Shown here piece by piece: positions 22,815 through 33,709 of a stretch of 33,709 nt of DNA. A model generated the notes under the pieces. That model searched no databases, was not told the DNA's origin, and worked only from the letters and a program-made list of their open reading frames with translations. The translations under genes and the position numbers were made by a program. Positions within the stretch are counted from its first letter, which is position 1. Each line of letters starts with the position of its first letter. This DNA comes from Didymodactylos carnosus (Eukaryota > Rotifera > Eurotatoria > Philodinida > Philodinidae): NCBI GenBank assembly GCA_905250885.1, contig CAJNOQ010001273.1, positions 1-33,709 of the forward strand, written 5' to 3'.

Positions 22815-25800
22815 CTATTTGTTTTTAACAACTGTTATTGTTCGCGGCTTTGATGCGGCTAAAACACTGAATGGATCCACAATGATATGAGTAATATCTC
22901 TTGTCGTGGCTAACGGTTTTTGTTGATGTTGCTCTAATTTTGGTATAAATAACTGATATTGAGTTTGAGGGGATATCGGAGTTCCAGGTGGCGTTAATGT
23001 ATCGAAACAAAGATGTTTATTATCGTAAGATGACAGAACGCTTTTTAAATTTTCAATTGCATCTAAACAAAAATAAAGATTTATTTGAGAAGAATCGATC
23101 ACAGTGTGCCAAAGATAGTGCAGTTCATTCAATAAAAAGTGGATAGGAAAATTCTGTAAAACTGACCTTGATCTTCTTGTTTCGCTTGTTGATCAGTAAA
23201 ACGACGTTTAATATTATGATTCATATGAAGATTTGTTACTGTATTTCCACCAATATGCATACGCTGAAACCGTTGATATCCATTGTAACCATCGTTTACA
23301 TCTAGAAAATAAAAAACATCACTTATCGTCCTTATTACACTTGTATCTTGTTCGATTCGCTTACGTTGAAGTGCAATCGACGCACTATTGGCATCTGAGA
23401 ATGTGACATAGCCATGCTGGATTCTAAACGTTGGTAAAACTGTCAGTTTTTAAGAAAAACAAAATTTAATGATCCTACTTTTTCTTTTTCACCAATTCGA
23501 TTTTAATATTTTGATCAAATCTTTCAAATCTTTTTCTCAAATCCTGTTCGGTCATCGATAATGAAACGTTTCCAATAAATATTGTACGCAAATCTAATTC
23601 ATTAAGAGAAGGCTGATGTTCTTGTTTAGATTTTAAATTTCGATGAATAGGCAACGAAGGTGATATAGATAAGATTGATGGTTTTCTAGCAGAAATAGAC
23701 ACAGAAGAATGTGGATTCATACCATTATTGCACGCACTAAAGAAATATAAACAGAAACAATAATTCAAATGTAAGTCTTTAGTATTGTATAATATTCGTT
23801 CATCAACTTCAGTGGTACCGAGTGAGAGACAAAACAAATTTGATCAACAGCGTATATTTCAGCTACAGAAGCACAAAATTTAATTTGTTATGGTATGCCC
23901 ATTTACAACATATGATAATAACTTTCTCTTCCTTCTCAAACTTGATCACAGAGCTATTAATTCAAAATGGCCTTAGATTAATTGTTACCTATTTAAAGTT
24001 TTGTTTATTGGTTTTTTCACTGTTTTGAATATGGCCACTGATGTAGGTACAGTTTGTAATGGCAGAGGTGTCTTTGGTAATAAATTTACTTTTGGTTTCG
24101 GAGGATAAGAAATGAGAGTTGCTGTCGTCGGTATTTGTGGTTCTTGCTTTATTTCCTTTTTAATTGTTATCACTTGAGTAGTAGCCACCGCGTCAGCCGT
24201 TTGGCAAAAGCCATATTGTCGGTCAATTCGATCTTTGAAATCTTTCTTATCTTCGGTTTCAGCTATAATTTTTGTACCATCGGTTGTTAAAAATTCTAGT
24301 TTTGGAGAGCAAGCTGGTGATAAGTAAGGTGTAACGGAGACGGGTACCGTTGCATTACAACCTAATATTTTCAATGTTGATGAATTATCATACAAACATG
24401 ATGCATGCGCACGAGCGGCCGCTGCCGCAACATCAACCGATTGTTTTTCTCTACAACAACATTCATTTTCTTCCGGTTCACGTTTTAGATTATTTAAATT
24501 TTCAATAAATGCATCATTCGCAGTTGCTTGTCTTAATACATTACATGCAACAACTTGTGCAACAGCATTCACGCCTGTTCCCGTAATAGCTGACGGGGAA
24601 ACAGTTGTAGTTGTTTGAAGTGAAGGTGGTGTCGATTGATGATGACAACAGACCGTTGTTGACGTTGATCCTGATCCTTTATTAGCTGGTTCCTTGGAGA
24701 TAAATTCACCATTACGAAATAGAATAACTTCACGGGGATTTGTTCTTCGTGTTTGTTTTGAAGATGTGTAACGATAATTAGAAGAAAATTGACAACAACA
24801 AGGTGTGCGATGATGATGAAGTAGATCAGTTTCACATAGACTCGTTGTTGGTTTTAAATCAGAACAACGCGTAGCATCTTCAGCTATAATAACCACACTG
24901 GCTTTTGGTTCTAAAATAACAAAAGAGAAGTAAATAATGAAAACGTTACAGTCACGAAAACAAAACACTCTGAAGCTATATAATTCATAAGTTCTCCAAA
25001 AATGAGCAGAATATGTAACTGTTCTGTGATCTTCTTTTCTTTATTTCTATCGTTACTTTTCTGATTACTGTTACTAACCTGCATTTGAAGTCAAACGTCT
25101 CGCTGCATTCCTTTGCAATCTGTAATGAACACGAAAAGATCAATAACATGTTTTAACATTCATTTCAATTAACTTACGCTTTTGCTGTACTTCGTCCAAC
25201 ACGTTTCAACCTTTTACCCCTCATCAATCGATTGTCTTGCTGAATCACAGTGGTGGTGGTTGTCGATGTTGTTTTTGCTTGAAAAAAATAAACTGTCATA
25301 GTCTCGTAACCTTTCGTTACTCGATATAGGAAAGATATTCTTTTCTTTCTGAATTTAAATACCTTCAAATTGTTCAAAAAGACTTGCTAGATCATTAGCG
25401 GTTATTCCTAATAAAAGAAGAGAAATGGAAAAATAATCACACAAAATAAATCAGCACTAAAAACATAATTTTCTTGGATTATTCTCTGTTTATTCACCTG
25501 CCAGTGGATTTGTGTCTGTTCCAATTGAATTAATGAATGTAATTTCATTTCCATTGACAAATAATGAGTTTGAATACTGCTCTTGTTCATATCCTTTCCC
25601 TTTTGGTTCTTGAATTTCTAAAATTTCTGAATGGCCTGTTGTTGTTGGTGTTTGTTGTTCACTAGTTACCATTAAAGATGGTGGAAAAAGATCATTTGCT
25701 GTAATCCAAGAATCATCAATAAAAAACGATGATTTCGAGAGTTTATCATCATTATCACTTAATGATAAAAAATGATCGTCACCCATGCTTGCATTTGTTT

Positions 25801-26275
25801 GTTGGTCAAATTGGAAATAATCAAATTCGTCTGAGAAAAAAATCAGAAATTATTAAACACATAAAAAAGGCTTTTCTTTTATTTATGAAAAGGTACCTTT
25901 CGTTCTTTTCATAAACAGTGCTTTTTACTTCAAAACTTTCCGTTTAGCTACTAGAAAATAGTCAATTTGTACTATTTCTTTCTCAACTACTCTCAATAAT
26001 GTTGTCACGTTTTTCATATGGTTAAACAGAACCTATTTCTTAAGTCGACGCAAACCTTTCTCCCAATGGTCCTTTTTGTTTTTGACCTTAAAAAGATTTA
26101 TAATCTAATGCTCTCTTTTTCGCATACCTGTCAATAGAGGTTTAATCCAATCATCATTTTGGTCTATTCCTGCTGTGTCCGATGCTGATAATAGATCGAT
26201 GTCAAGAAAATCGTTAAAAAATGGTAGCGTGGATGTATCGTAAGGGGACAGGTAGTCCATTGTTTCCATTTTCAT
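22815..26275 (-). CDS. RRM-domain protein with acidic N-terminus; possible PGC-1/spargel-like coactivator
   Basis: Ten exons on the minus strand: 26275-26128, 25830-25498, 25407-25363, 25277-25178, 25119-25079, 24910-23989, 23736-23479, 23423-23365, 23301-23167 and 23062-22815. They total 2289 bases, all phases agree, and encode 762 aa. The first 160 residues are acidic and aromatic (MDYLSPYDTSTLPFFNDFLDI), like an activation domain. A short motif LASLFEQFE follows (about 168-176), then a basic patch (RGKRLKRVGRSTAKA). The middle is long, low complexity and Cys-rich (HHHRTPCCCQF, ECCCREK). An RRM spans about 579-655, with RNP2-like IFIGNV and RNP1-like HGYVTF split across two exons. A Pro/Thr motif (LTPPGTPISP) and a basic tail end the protein. 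Acidic activator plus one C-terminal RRM is the layout of PGC-1/spargel coactivators, but I see no DHDY or RS region, so the name is unproven. RNA binding is well supported; function is not. Confidence 0.8.
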
Positions 26276-27936
26276 TAGTTATGTAATAGTAAGAAAATGA
26301 GTTAAATTAGCCTAGATGGTTGAATGTAACGTCAGATAATTGCCTAATCACACAATAATACTGTTCTTTTATATCAAGTCTAGTTCTTGTTGATGTTGAA
26401 TAATTTATATTAAATGCAATAATTGATGTTTATAGAATCTAAAAGACAAACATAAAACTCTTTCTCATTAAAAAAAGGATAGAAAGAAAAATGAAATACA
26501 AGTTAACGTTCAAAAGCCACACAAACATACAATTTATGAGTGCTCTACAAAAAGATTTCTGTTGAATTTGTTTCCGTCTTAAACAAAAGGAATTCATATG
26601 CGATTTGCTTGATGGAATTGATTTGTTCACCATTTACTCTTCTACTTTTATCAGATCTAACAGCAGAAACATCTTGCCATCGATAACACGTAGATTAAAA
26701 TTTACATGTAATGTATTCGATAGAACTAAAGCATTTCAAGTGGCACAGATAAAAACTACATGAAGCGCCAAAAGCCGAGAAAGAGACCTTTTTTTGAGAA
26801 ATGTAGAGTAAATTTATATTTTTTCCCCTTTTTTCTGCTCAAGAACTCCTTAAAATTGGCGTAAATGGTTCGAACGGAGAGTAGCGTAGAAGGAGATATT
26901 TCACAAATGTGACGAAATTATATCGAATTTTGGAGTAAATCCTTACAAGCAGGACTTCTGTCCTCATACGACCTCGCACCCTTTAGTAAATCAGTACATG
27001 AAGTACTATATATGTGCATGTCCCTCATTGTTTGTTGTTATCTATGCAGGATTCTGCTTCCAAGAAAGTACATTTTATGCTGAAACAGAAGCGATGGTTT
27101 TTCTATCTCCTACAGTAAATTCTCTGCTCTTACAAACTTCTTCAGTGACGTGTTGGGGTTATTACACAATTTAGAATTACTCATGCCGTTCCTAACGCAA
27201 GAATGACGCCACTAGACCATTTCAGCGCAGAAATGAAACCAAAAACCTCTTCTTGACTTACATTAGTGCAAATCCGAAAAAACTTTTATTCTAACCTTTG
27301 CACTAAAAAATATCAAGTGCGTTTAACGCTAGATTGTGCACTTTAACCAACAGAAACATGAACAGCAAAAATATCTGACATTTTCCTGTTTGTAGCTAAA
27401 TTCTCTGTCACAAACCGATCACATAGTGCATAAGTGTGTTAAAGTATATGACAATCAGACTTGTTTGCGGTTTTACTACGAAACGAAAGTGCGACAGATG
27501 AAAGAATGGAAAAAGTTTGATGAATGAAAATTCATCATGCTGTTTAAACACTAAAAATAAATCAGTAATCGTAAAGATGATACTAGACGAAAATACAATG
27601 AAAAACTTAATATAGTCTTTTATTTTCTCTTTGAACTCTTGAAAACATGAGTATAGCAAGACTCTATTTGCTATGGAAATCAAGAAAATGCCAGCGGAAA
27701 TTATCATCTTTGTCCAAAGTTCCTTCTGTATAGATTACGCTCGGATATCTGAGATGCACTTTGTAATAGTACCAGATCTCCCTCCGTATGTCTAGTATTT
27801 ATTAAAATACTAAGCAATACAACAGACTTTGGCAAGTGAAAGTAATTTACACCATTGTTGTATACAACTCTATATTTTTTTAGATAAATCTTAAATTTCT
27901 TATGTGAATAACTGGTTTTTGATCTGAAAACTAGTA
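26276..27936. other. Divergent intergenic region between the RRM gene and the CCDC180-like gene
   Basis: About 1.66 kb separates two divergently transcribed start codons, so both promoters should lie here. I see no coding frame with conserved features, no RNA gene and no clear transposon ends. Confidence 0.45.
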
Positions 27937-30900
27937 ATGGCTTCATCAGCCACTACAGCAGCTGTGCGTGTGTTACCAAATAATAAAGTTTACCGGCAAT
28001 TATTCGATGCACAGGTATTTAATTGAAAACATTTTTAACTATGCTATTATTAAATTCTATCACCATAGGTTCAATTAAATGATGCCTATAATAAAGTTCG
28101 TTCAAATCAATTATCGAAACCAGTGGAAATTCGAACACATCCGGATGCAACACCGCTGGTCAAACATATCAGAGGTATGGAGTCAATGATTTTATTTAAA
28201 CAAACTTTCAAAATAGTCTCTGTTAATTTAGACTCAGGTGTGAGTGGCGCACTAAATCTATCACAACGAAAATGGATGAAAAGTTTACCGTACGAATCAA
28301 CTGTAGAAAATCCAGTTCTATTAAAGTATTTCTGTCATAGTTTTATCTAAAAATGTTTCTATAAAATATATTTTTATTTTTAAAGACAGCAACAATTTGA
28401 AGAAAAACTTCAATCAGACGCGTACGTTGAATTAGAAAATATAAAAAAAGAAGTTTTCAATCTTCCAGATACAATTGGTACGCTGCTGATGTTATGAATA
28501 AATTTAAAAAACAATAATTTTCGTGAATTACTATCTTTCAGCTGCACCAGCGTCATCTCAGGGCAATAATGTTACTGAACGTTTAGCTGCAAGTAGACAA
28601 TTAAAGTATGTGTACTGTTTGACTGTTGGAAAAGTCTGTTGTTTACGTATTTTCAAAATCTTTAAGATTTGAGCAGTTGTGGAATGAATTTTTTGAGAAC
28701 ATTGCTCAAATTAATCAGGTATGTGTATTTTGATAAAGCGATATTTATTGAATAATAAATGTTTTTTACTACTAATTTAAGGAAGTTCTACCACAATTAG
28801 AAGAAACAAGTCGATTATGCAACAGTTATTATGAAAATGGACATTTAGGTACATTTTTTATCAGTTGGACAATTTTCTGCACATAATCATAAATTGATTT
28901 TGAACTAACAGGGCTTTGCTTGAGATTGAGATCTACATTTTATATTGTCACGCTGCATAGGATTAAAAATGTGCAGTATAATGCTACTTTTTTGGGTATT
29001 GAAAATCGATTTTTTTGAAACTAAAGATTTTTCTGTTCTAGCAATTGATGATCAATTTCAAAGTCAGATATATCAACGAGTTAGTAAAGACAGTCACTAT
29101 AATCTATTATACTTATTGATATTCTTTGATTTTCTAGGATATAACATCATTAGACAACGATAGTTTTACAAATGCTTATGAACAACTTGATCAACTGTTG
29201 CCACCTCGTTTAGAATCAATACAAGAATATTGTCAAACTATTGAAGAGTTAGAATTAGAACGAATAAGAAAAGTATGTAGTTACGAATACTGTGATACAT
29301 TTTTGACTCTTTAATTGTTTTTGCCAATCTAGATTCGTGAATTATTTAAACTATATTCTGATCGATTGTACAATACGTATCATTTATCCGATGTTGAAAC
29401 AGCCAGTCTGCTGGAAAAACAAGCAGATGTAAATCATCAGTTTCTAAATTTCTTATTAGCTCATCAAACAACGTTGCTATTTTTACGTAGGAATTAAATA
29501 GTCAAGTATTAGAAAATCGTCGCATCTATACAGAATTGGAAGCTCGATTGTTAACGGGTGAAACAGATAGAGTACACCGTTATAGATTACAGATGCAAGA
29601 GTATCAAAATAAATGGAGAGATGCAACATGGCTGATTCATAAACAAGAATTCAAGTAAGTTCGTGAGAGAATATTTTATTTATATAATACGGATAATATA
29701 TTTTTATTTTATGTCATAGTTCAAAATTGAAAATATCTCAAACGAAACTTGAATCGAATCTAATTGAAGCCTGTCGTCCAGTTGCTGATGAAATCGATGG
29801 AAAAAGACGAATGTTAATTGAACATATAAACACACTAAAGTAAAAATATCAACATGAATTGCGCATAGTGTATAAAATGCGACGATATTTTTACGTTATC
29901 TATCTCTTAGGCATGCACCGGTTAAGGTTAATCATAATAACCGATTATAACCGTTCATAACTGGTTCTCTTGTTTTGAAACATATATTTAAGAGTCGGTT
30001 AACCGTGAGGATGGTTAACCGATCCTCGATTATGATCGATTTTGATTAATTAAACATCAGTTATGTCGGTTATACCCGTGACCGGTGCATGCCTATTCAC
30101 TCTCTATATTCCCTTGACGTTAGTCAGGATCGTAAAACAATAAAACGTTTGTCTGTCCACACAAGAAATTCAAAAATAGAGTAACTGTAGAGAGAAACGA
30201 TCAAGGTAGCTAAAACTTATGAACTTGAAGTAATTTCATGCAGAGAATCTAATAATCTTATACAGGATTTTCAGAAAATCTTCCATGTTTCTATTGATTT
30301 TTCAGTTGGGTTTGGCGTAAAATGAAGATTGAGTATGAAAGATGGAGCCTGAGAATCTTTAGTTCTCCAGAAAACTTTTGATTTCTACTATTTTTCGAGG
30401 TCTTTAGAGTGTGAAATGAAGACTGGACGTGTTTTCCGACACGTATGAATCTGCTATCCCTCTACGTGACATTTGACGACTGGCGTCGAGACAAGTAAAC
30501 GAGTCGAGTCATCAGGAATAATCTTTACTCAGATGCACCATATTGCAGATATCTGTCTCCGTTTGTTAACTAATTGTAAAGAAGACGATTATTGTGATTT
30601 GCCCTCAAAGGACGAGTGAATCGAAGACGAACATTACTTACATATATTTTATTTTTCTTATTTGTTTTAGTAAATTTGTTCCTCCGTCTACTACTCGCGA
30701 TAATGTTCAAAAATGGTATCAGCAAGGTCAAACAATTTTAAACGAGATTATCGATAAAAAAGATACACTTTTAGAAAAAGCAAACGACGTCGTTAAATAT
30801 GAAATTCTGTTTTTAATAAATGAAGCTCAATGTGTCAAAGTAAATCGTTTGAACGTCTTCTCTTAAACATTTTTATATCAATACTGTTTTTTTCACAGAA

Positions 30901-33276
30901 AAAAGTACTTGAAGCACAAATTTATGACCAGGAACAAGCGGTCATAATAATTGCTCGTGATATTGAACCATTGATTGAAGACCGTAAATTGTTTTTAGAA
31001 CATTTTTTAACAAATAAAATGCAAGTATGTGTTTATGTGATGTGGAGCAAACTGCACTAGTATTATTTTTCTAAAATCTTTTAGTCTGTTTACAATGAAT
31101 TCATTTCTCATATGCAACAAGTACTGAACAAATTACACAAATTTATTCAAACACCAGCTCAACTATGGGATGATCATCAACTTCATTTGGAACATGTAAC
31201 GGCACAATTGCAAGATATGATGAGAGACGCGAGAAAACCACACGATTCACAAAATGAAGTTCGTTTACTATTCCAAATTATAAAAAAGTACTAAAACTTT
31301 TTTTTGTAGAAAAAATTAACCAAATTAGATTCTACATTGGATGAAATGCGTAGTGCATCAAATGAAACTGTACTTACTCGATTATTACGTTCAGCATACG
31401 ATCAATTAGATGAAATAAAAGCAAGGTAAGATATCCTTATTGTTGTGCATGACTTATTTTAATTTTCTGTTGTATTAGTTACGGTCAGTTTTATGAATTA
31501 GAACACATAATTGTTAATAAATATGCTGGAATGATAGCCGATGAGGTGCAACGGTATAAAAATGAGATTATATCCTGTTTTAAAGTACGACAATTAGAAG
31601 AAAATGAACAGGTGATGCAAATATTTGAGTTTAGTGCATATGTTACAGGCTATATTTAAATTCAGACAGATTTTAAATTAACCTAAATTAGCCTAACTTA
31701 AAATTTGAATATAGTCTAGTCTATATTAAACTTCAGAAGTCTGCATAGCTCGATTTTAGTTTAACGTATGCTAATTTAAAATTTGCCTGAATTTGAATAT
31801 AGCCTGTAACAACATATACAGCACTTTCTTCTACTGTGAATGCAAAATGTTTAAATATTCTTCTTTTTTGTAGAGAGGGGCAAGTTCCATATATCATACA
31901 ACATCAAGAACTCAAACAGTCTATGAATTGCCGCGATTAAATTTTCGTATAGCTCAATTAGATCAACCAAGTTCTCAAACGAAGAGTGTATCATATGAAA
32001 ATACATCGCCATCAATGGAAAATCGTACTGAAGAGTCACCATATCGAAGTTCACTTGAAGACGATAATTGGGATGGTGTAGATGGTGATCGTAGTAGTAA
32101 ACAAGATGAACAACAACAAACGCAAACATTCTTGACAGAAGTTAAAGATCAGTCATCATTTATGTCATGGACACAAACTCCGTTCATTAGATCATTTCAA
32201 ATGAAAGATAATCTAGCAGAAATCATTATGAATACGTGCGTTTTCTTTTCACGAAATTATTTTATCTCTGTATATATTTTCTTGTTTTTAGAATTTGTCG
32301 AGCATTTTTAGAACATAATGATGAATGGAAAGATGAAACGATAAAACGAGCTGATGCTGTTATGTTCTCAAAACATGATGAATTAGATAAAGAAATGGAT
32401 TTTCAATTACATTTACATGAACCGAGACGAGTCAGAATTGAGATGGATATACATAACGTTAGAGCGGGTAATTGAAAGATCAGTGGCATTAATTGTAACT
32501 AATTTGAGAGCATACTTAATGAAGTTAGATCAGCAGTTCATACTTCAGTGAGTAAAATAGATCAGATCACCTATTAAAGAACAGGCAACCGCTTGTCGTC
32601 TATATATTCATCATGGTCAATTCATGCAATTTTCTTAGCTGAACTGGTCATGCATGATGAACGTGTGGAACGTCATATTCGCGGTGTTCAAGAAACATTG
32701 GAACAAACCGATGCTGATTATCGTCGAATGTTGAACGAGTTTGCTAAATCAATTGTGCATTATAAAGATGATATTTTTGGCTTAGAACAAGTATTTGTTG
32801 ATGCAACAACAAGTGGAAGGTGATATTGAATAAATCTTATTCCATTAACTTAGTTAATAATTTCTTACATTTTTCTAGACTTTTATCATTACAAGATCGT
32901 CTGCAGAAGCAACGTGATTTGTTTATGGAAAATGTTCGTGTATCATTGAGAAATTTTCGAAAACGTTTTGATGATTCAATGCAATATTTAAGACAAGCAA
33001 ATTCTAAATTTCGTCAATCATTTAAGTAGGTTTATCTATAAATTGTACGAAGATGAGAAGAAAATTGACGTCTATTTTCTTTATATTGTATTTAGAATGT
33101 TTTCTGATGGTGGTAATTTTTCACGTGAAGAAATTGAAATACATCGTAAAAAATTAGAAAAAGTAGCATTACAGATAGATAAAGCTGAAACAGCTATTTT
33201 AAAAGAAATGGAAAAATTAGAAAAAAAACAGTTAGAAGAAGCAACAAAAATTATGAATCAATTTCAAGAAAGGCAA
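27937..33276 (+). CDS. CCDC180: CCDC180-like coiled-coil protein (DUF4455/DUF4456), 3' end beyond the window
   Basis: Twenty-two exons can be joined in frame: 27937-28014, 28069-28174, 28232-28325, 28386-28477, 28542-28605, 28667-28718, 28782-28848, 29042-29079, 29138-29272, 29333-29428, 29491-29654, 29720-29839, 30671-30839, 30899-31024, 31085-31258, 31310-31425, 31479-31611, 31874-32235, 32292-32467, 32639-32819, 32879-33025 and 33096-33276. This gives 957 aa. The protein is helical and charged throughout. Strong family marks are LHLHEPRRVRIEMDIHNVRA with AELVMHDERVERH (about 766-800) and FSDGGNFSREEIEIHRKKLEK (about 898-918), which match CCDC180. The human protein is about 1700 aa, so roughly the first half is here. 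CCDC180 is associated with cilia and sperm flagella. The ATG follows an AG acceptor-like site by two bases. The last exon may end at 33276 (GT donor) or 33272 (GC donor). Three small transposons occupy its introns or right flank. Confidence 0.82.
29908..30095. mobile_element. Small inverted-repeat element with GGTTAACC-type motif array, in a CCDC180 intron
   Basis: Perfect 15-bp inverted repeats, TAGGCATGCACCGGT at 29908-29922 and its complement at 30081-30095, bound 188 bases. Inside are many copies or half-copies of GGTTAACC / AACCG (for example CGGTTAAGGTTAATC, AACCGATTATAACCG, GTCGGTTAACCG and GATGGTTAACCGATC). No coding frame. Flanking 8-mers CTATCTCT and TTCACTCT match at only 5 positions, so a target duplication is not established. 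It sits in the 831-base intron 29840-30670, the longest in this gene. Confidence 0.7.
30096..30670 (+). other. Remainder of the enlarged CCDC180 intron
   Basis: No coding frame or inverted repeat recognised; ends in a normal TTTTAG acceptor at 30670. Confidence 0.5.
31646..31806. mobile_element. TA-flanked MITE (mariner-like) in a CCDC180 intron
   Basis: Inverted repeats of 35 bp with 3 mismatches, starting CAGGCTATATT at 31646-31680 and complementary to 31772-31806, are flanked by TA at 31644-31645 and 31807-31808. The 161-bp unit has no coding frame. TA duplication and a CAG start suggest Tc1/mariner, though its ends differ from those of the element at 5928-6428. It fills most of the intron between exons ending at 31611 and starting at 31874. 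Confidence 0.7.
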
Positions 33277-33440
33277 GTATCATATTTTAGTTTCTACTAT
33301 TATATTTCAAATTAGAACATAAATAGATTTACGGGAACCACCCGAGATGCCCACTTCCGATTCAAATGCTTTATACATGGATCAATAGATCTCAGTGAGG
33401 TAGTTAATACTCTAAAAGGATTCGGACCCATGACTCTTGA

Positions 33441-33709
33441 AGACCTGGCTTTCTGAAAAACCAGTTTTTCAAGAACTCTAAAAGAGAACCAAAACCTTTT
33501 CTTAATGACACATGATTGTGGCCAGCAAATTTCTGATTAAAATGAGACATCTCTCAGCTCTACACGACCATTCTTTGCAAAATTATAGAATTTACAAGAA
33601 AAGCCCTAAAGTATTTTTTCTTATTTGTGTAGCTTTGAGCTGACAGTGAACATTTAGGGCTTTTCTTGTAAATTCTATAACTTTGCAAAGAAAAGTCATG
33701 TAGAGCTGG
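33441..33709. mobile_element. Foldback element, copy 2, cut by the window edge
   Basis: The sequence from 33441 repeats the inner part of the 10101-10670 element: left arm 33441-33610, loop 33611-33652, and right arm from 33653 to the window end. The loop reads as the reverse complement of the loop in copy 1, so the two copies lie in opposite orientation. The outer 105 bases of the copy 1 arm are not present to the left of 33441. It is downstream of the last recognised CCDC180 exon, probably within the next intron. Confidence 0.85.

Noticed and set aside
31851-32129. 92-codon minus-strand frame
   Set aside because: Antisense to CCDC180 exon 31874-32235, which is in frame with its neighbours and has good splice sites.

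Overview
The window looks like nuclear DNA of a metazoan, most likely a bdelloid rotifer (a Rotaria- or Adineta-like genome). The DNA is very AT-rich. Genes are split by many short GT-AG introns (about 45-80 bases), every conserved gene is an animal gene, and two loci match the F-box/leucine-rich protein family that is expanded in bdelloids. The species call is inference; the animal gene calls rest on protein motifs and on splice models whose exon phases all close.

Layout: 1-1659 is almost gene-free apart from a possible terminal exon near 168-272. A myeloid leukemia factor gene (MLF-like, 2 exons, minus) lies at 1660-2790. From 4 to 11 kb is a transposon-rich block. It holds a 5'-truncated non-LTR retrotransposon with a target-site duplication (4025-4673), a TA-flanked Tc1/mariner-like hairpin element (5928-6428), a hAT-type element with an 8-bp duplication (7888-8648) carrying a second element nested inside it, an intact intronless F-box-like gene (8833-9822, minus), a 570-bp foldback element (10101-10670) and a motif-array element (10691-11015).

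11396-17479 is a complete ST7 gene on the minus strand (14 exons, 563 aa) with one anomalous 2.8-kb intron. 18021-18915 is a decayed F-box-like pseudogene. 19347-21280 is ZUP1 (ZUFSP), a deubiquitinase, on the minus strand (6 exons, 468 aa) with its Cys-His-Asp triad intact. 22815-26275 is a 10-exon minus-strand gene for a 762-aa protein with an acidic N-terminus and a single C-terminal RRM. I do not firmly recognise it; its layout is loosely PGC-1/spargel-like. 27937 to the right edge is a CCDC180-like coiled-coil gene on the plus strand (22 exons seen, 957 aa, continuing past the window). Its unusually long introns and right flank carry three more small transposons, including a second copy of the foldback element whose loop is in the opposite orientation.

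The genes do not form a pathway; this is ordinary eukaryotic gene order. The most unusual signal is in the repeats. Three unrelated short elements (8154-8443, 10691-11015, 29908-30095) share one design: terminal inverted repeats whose core motif is reiterated, often as palindromes, through most of the interior.
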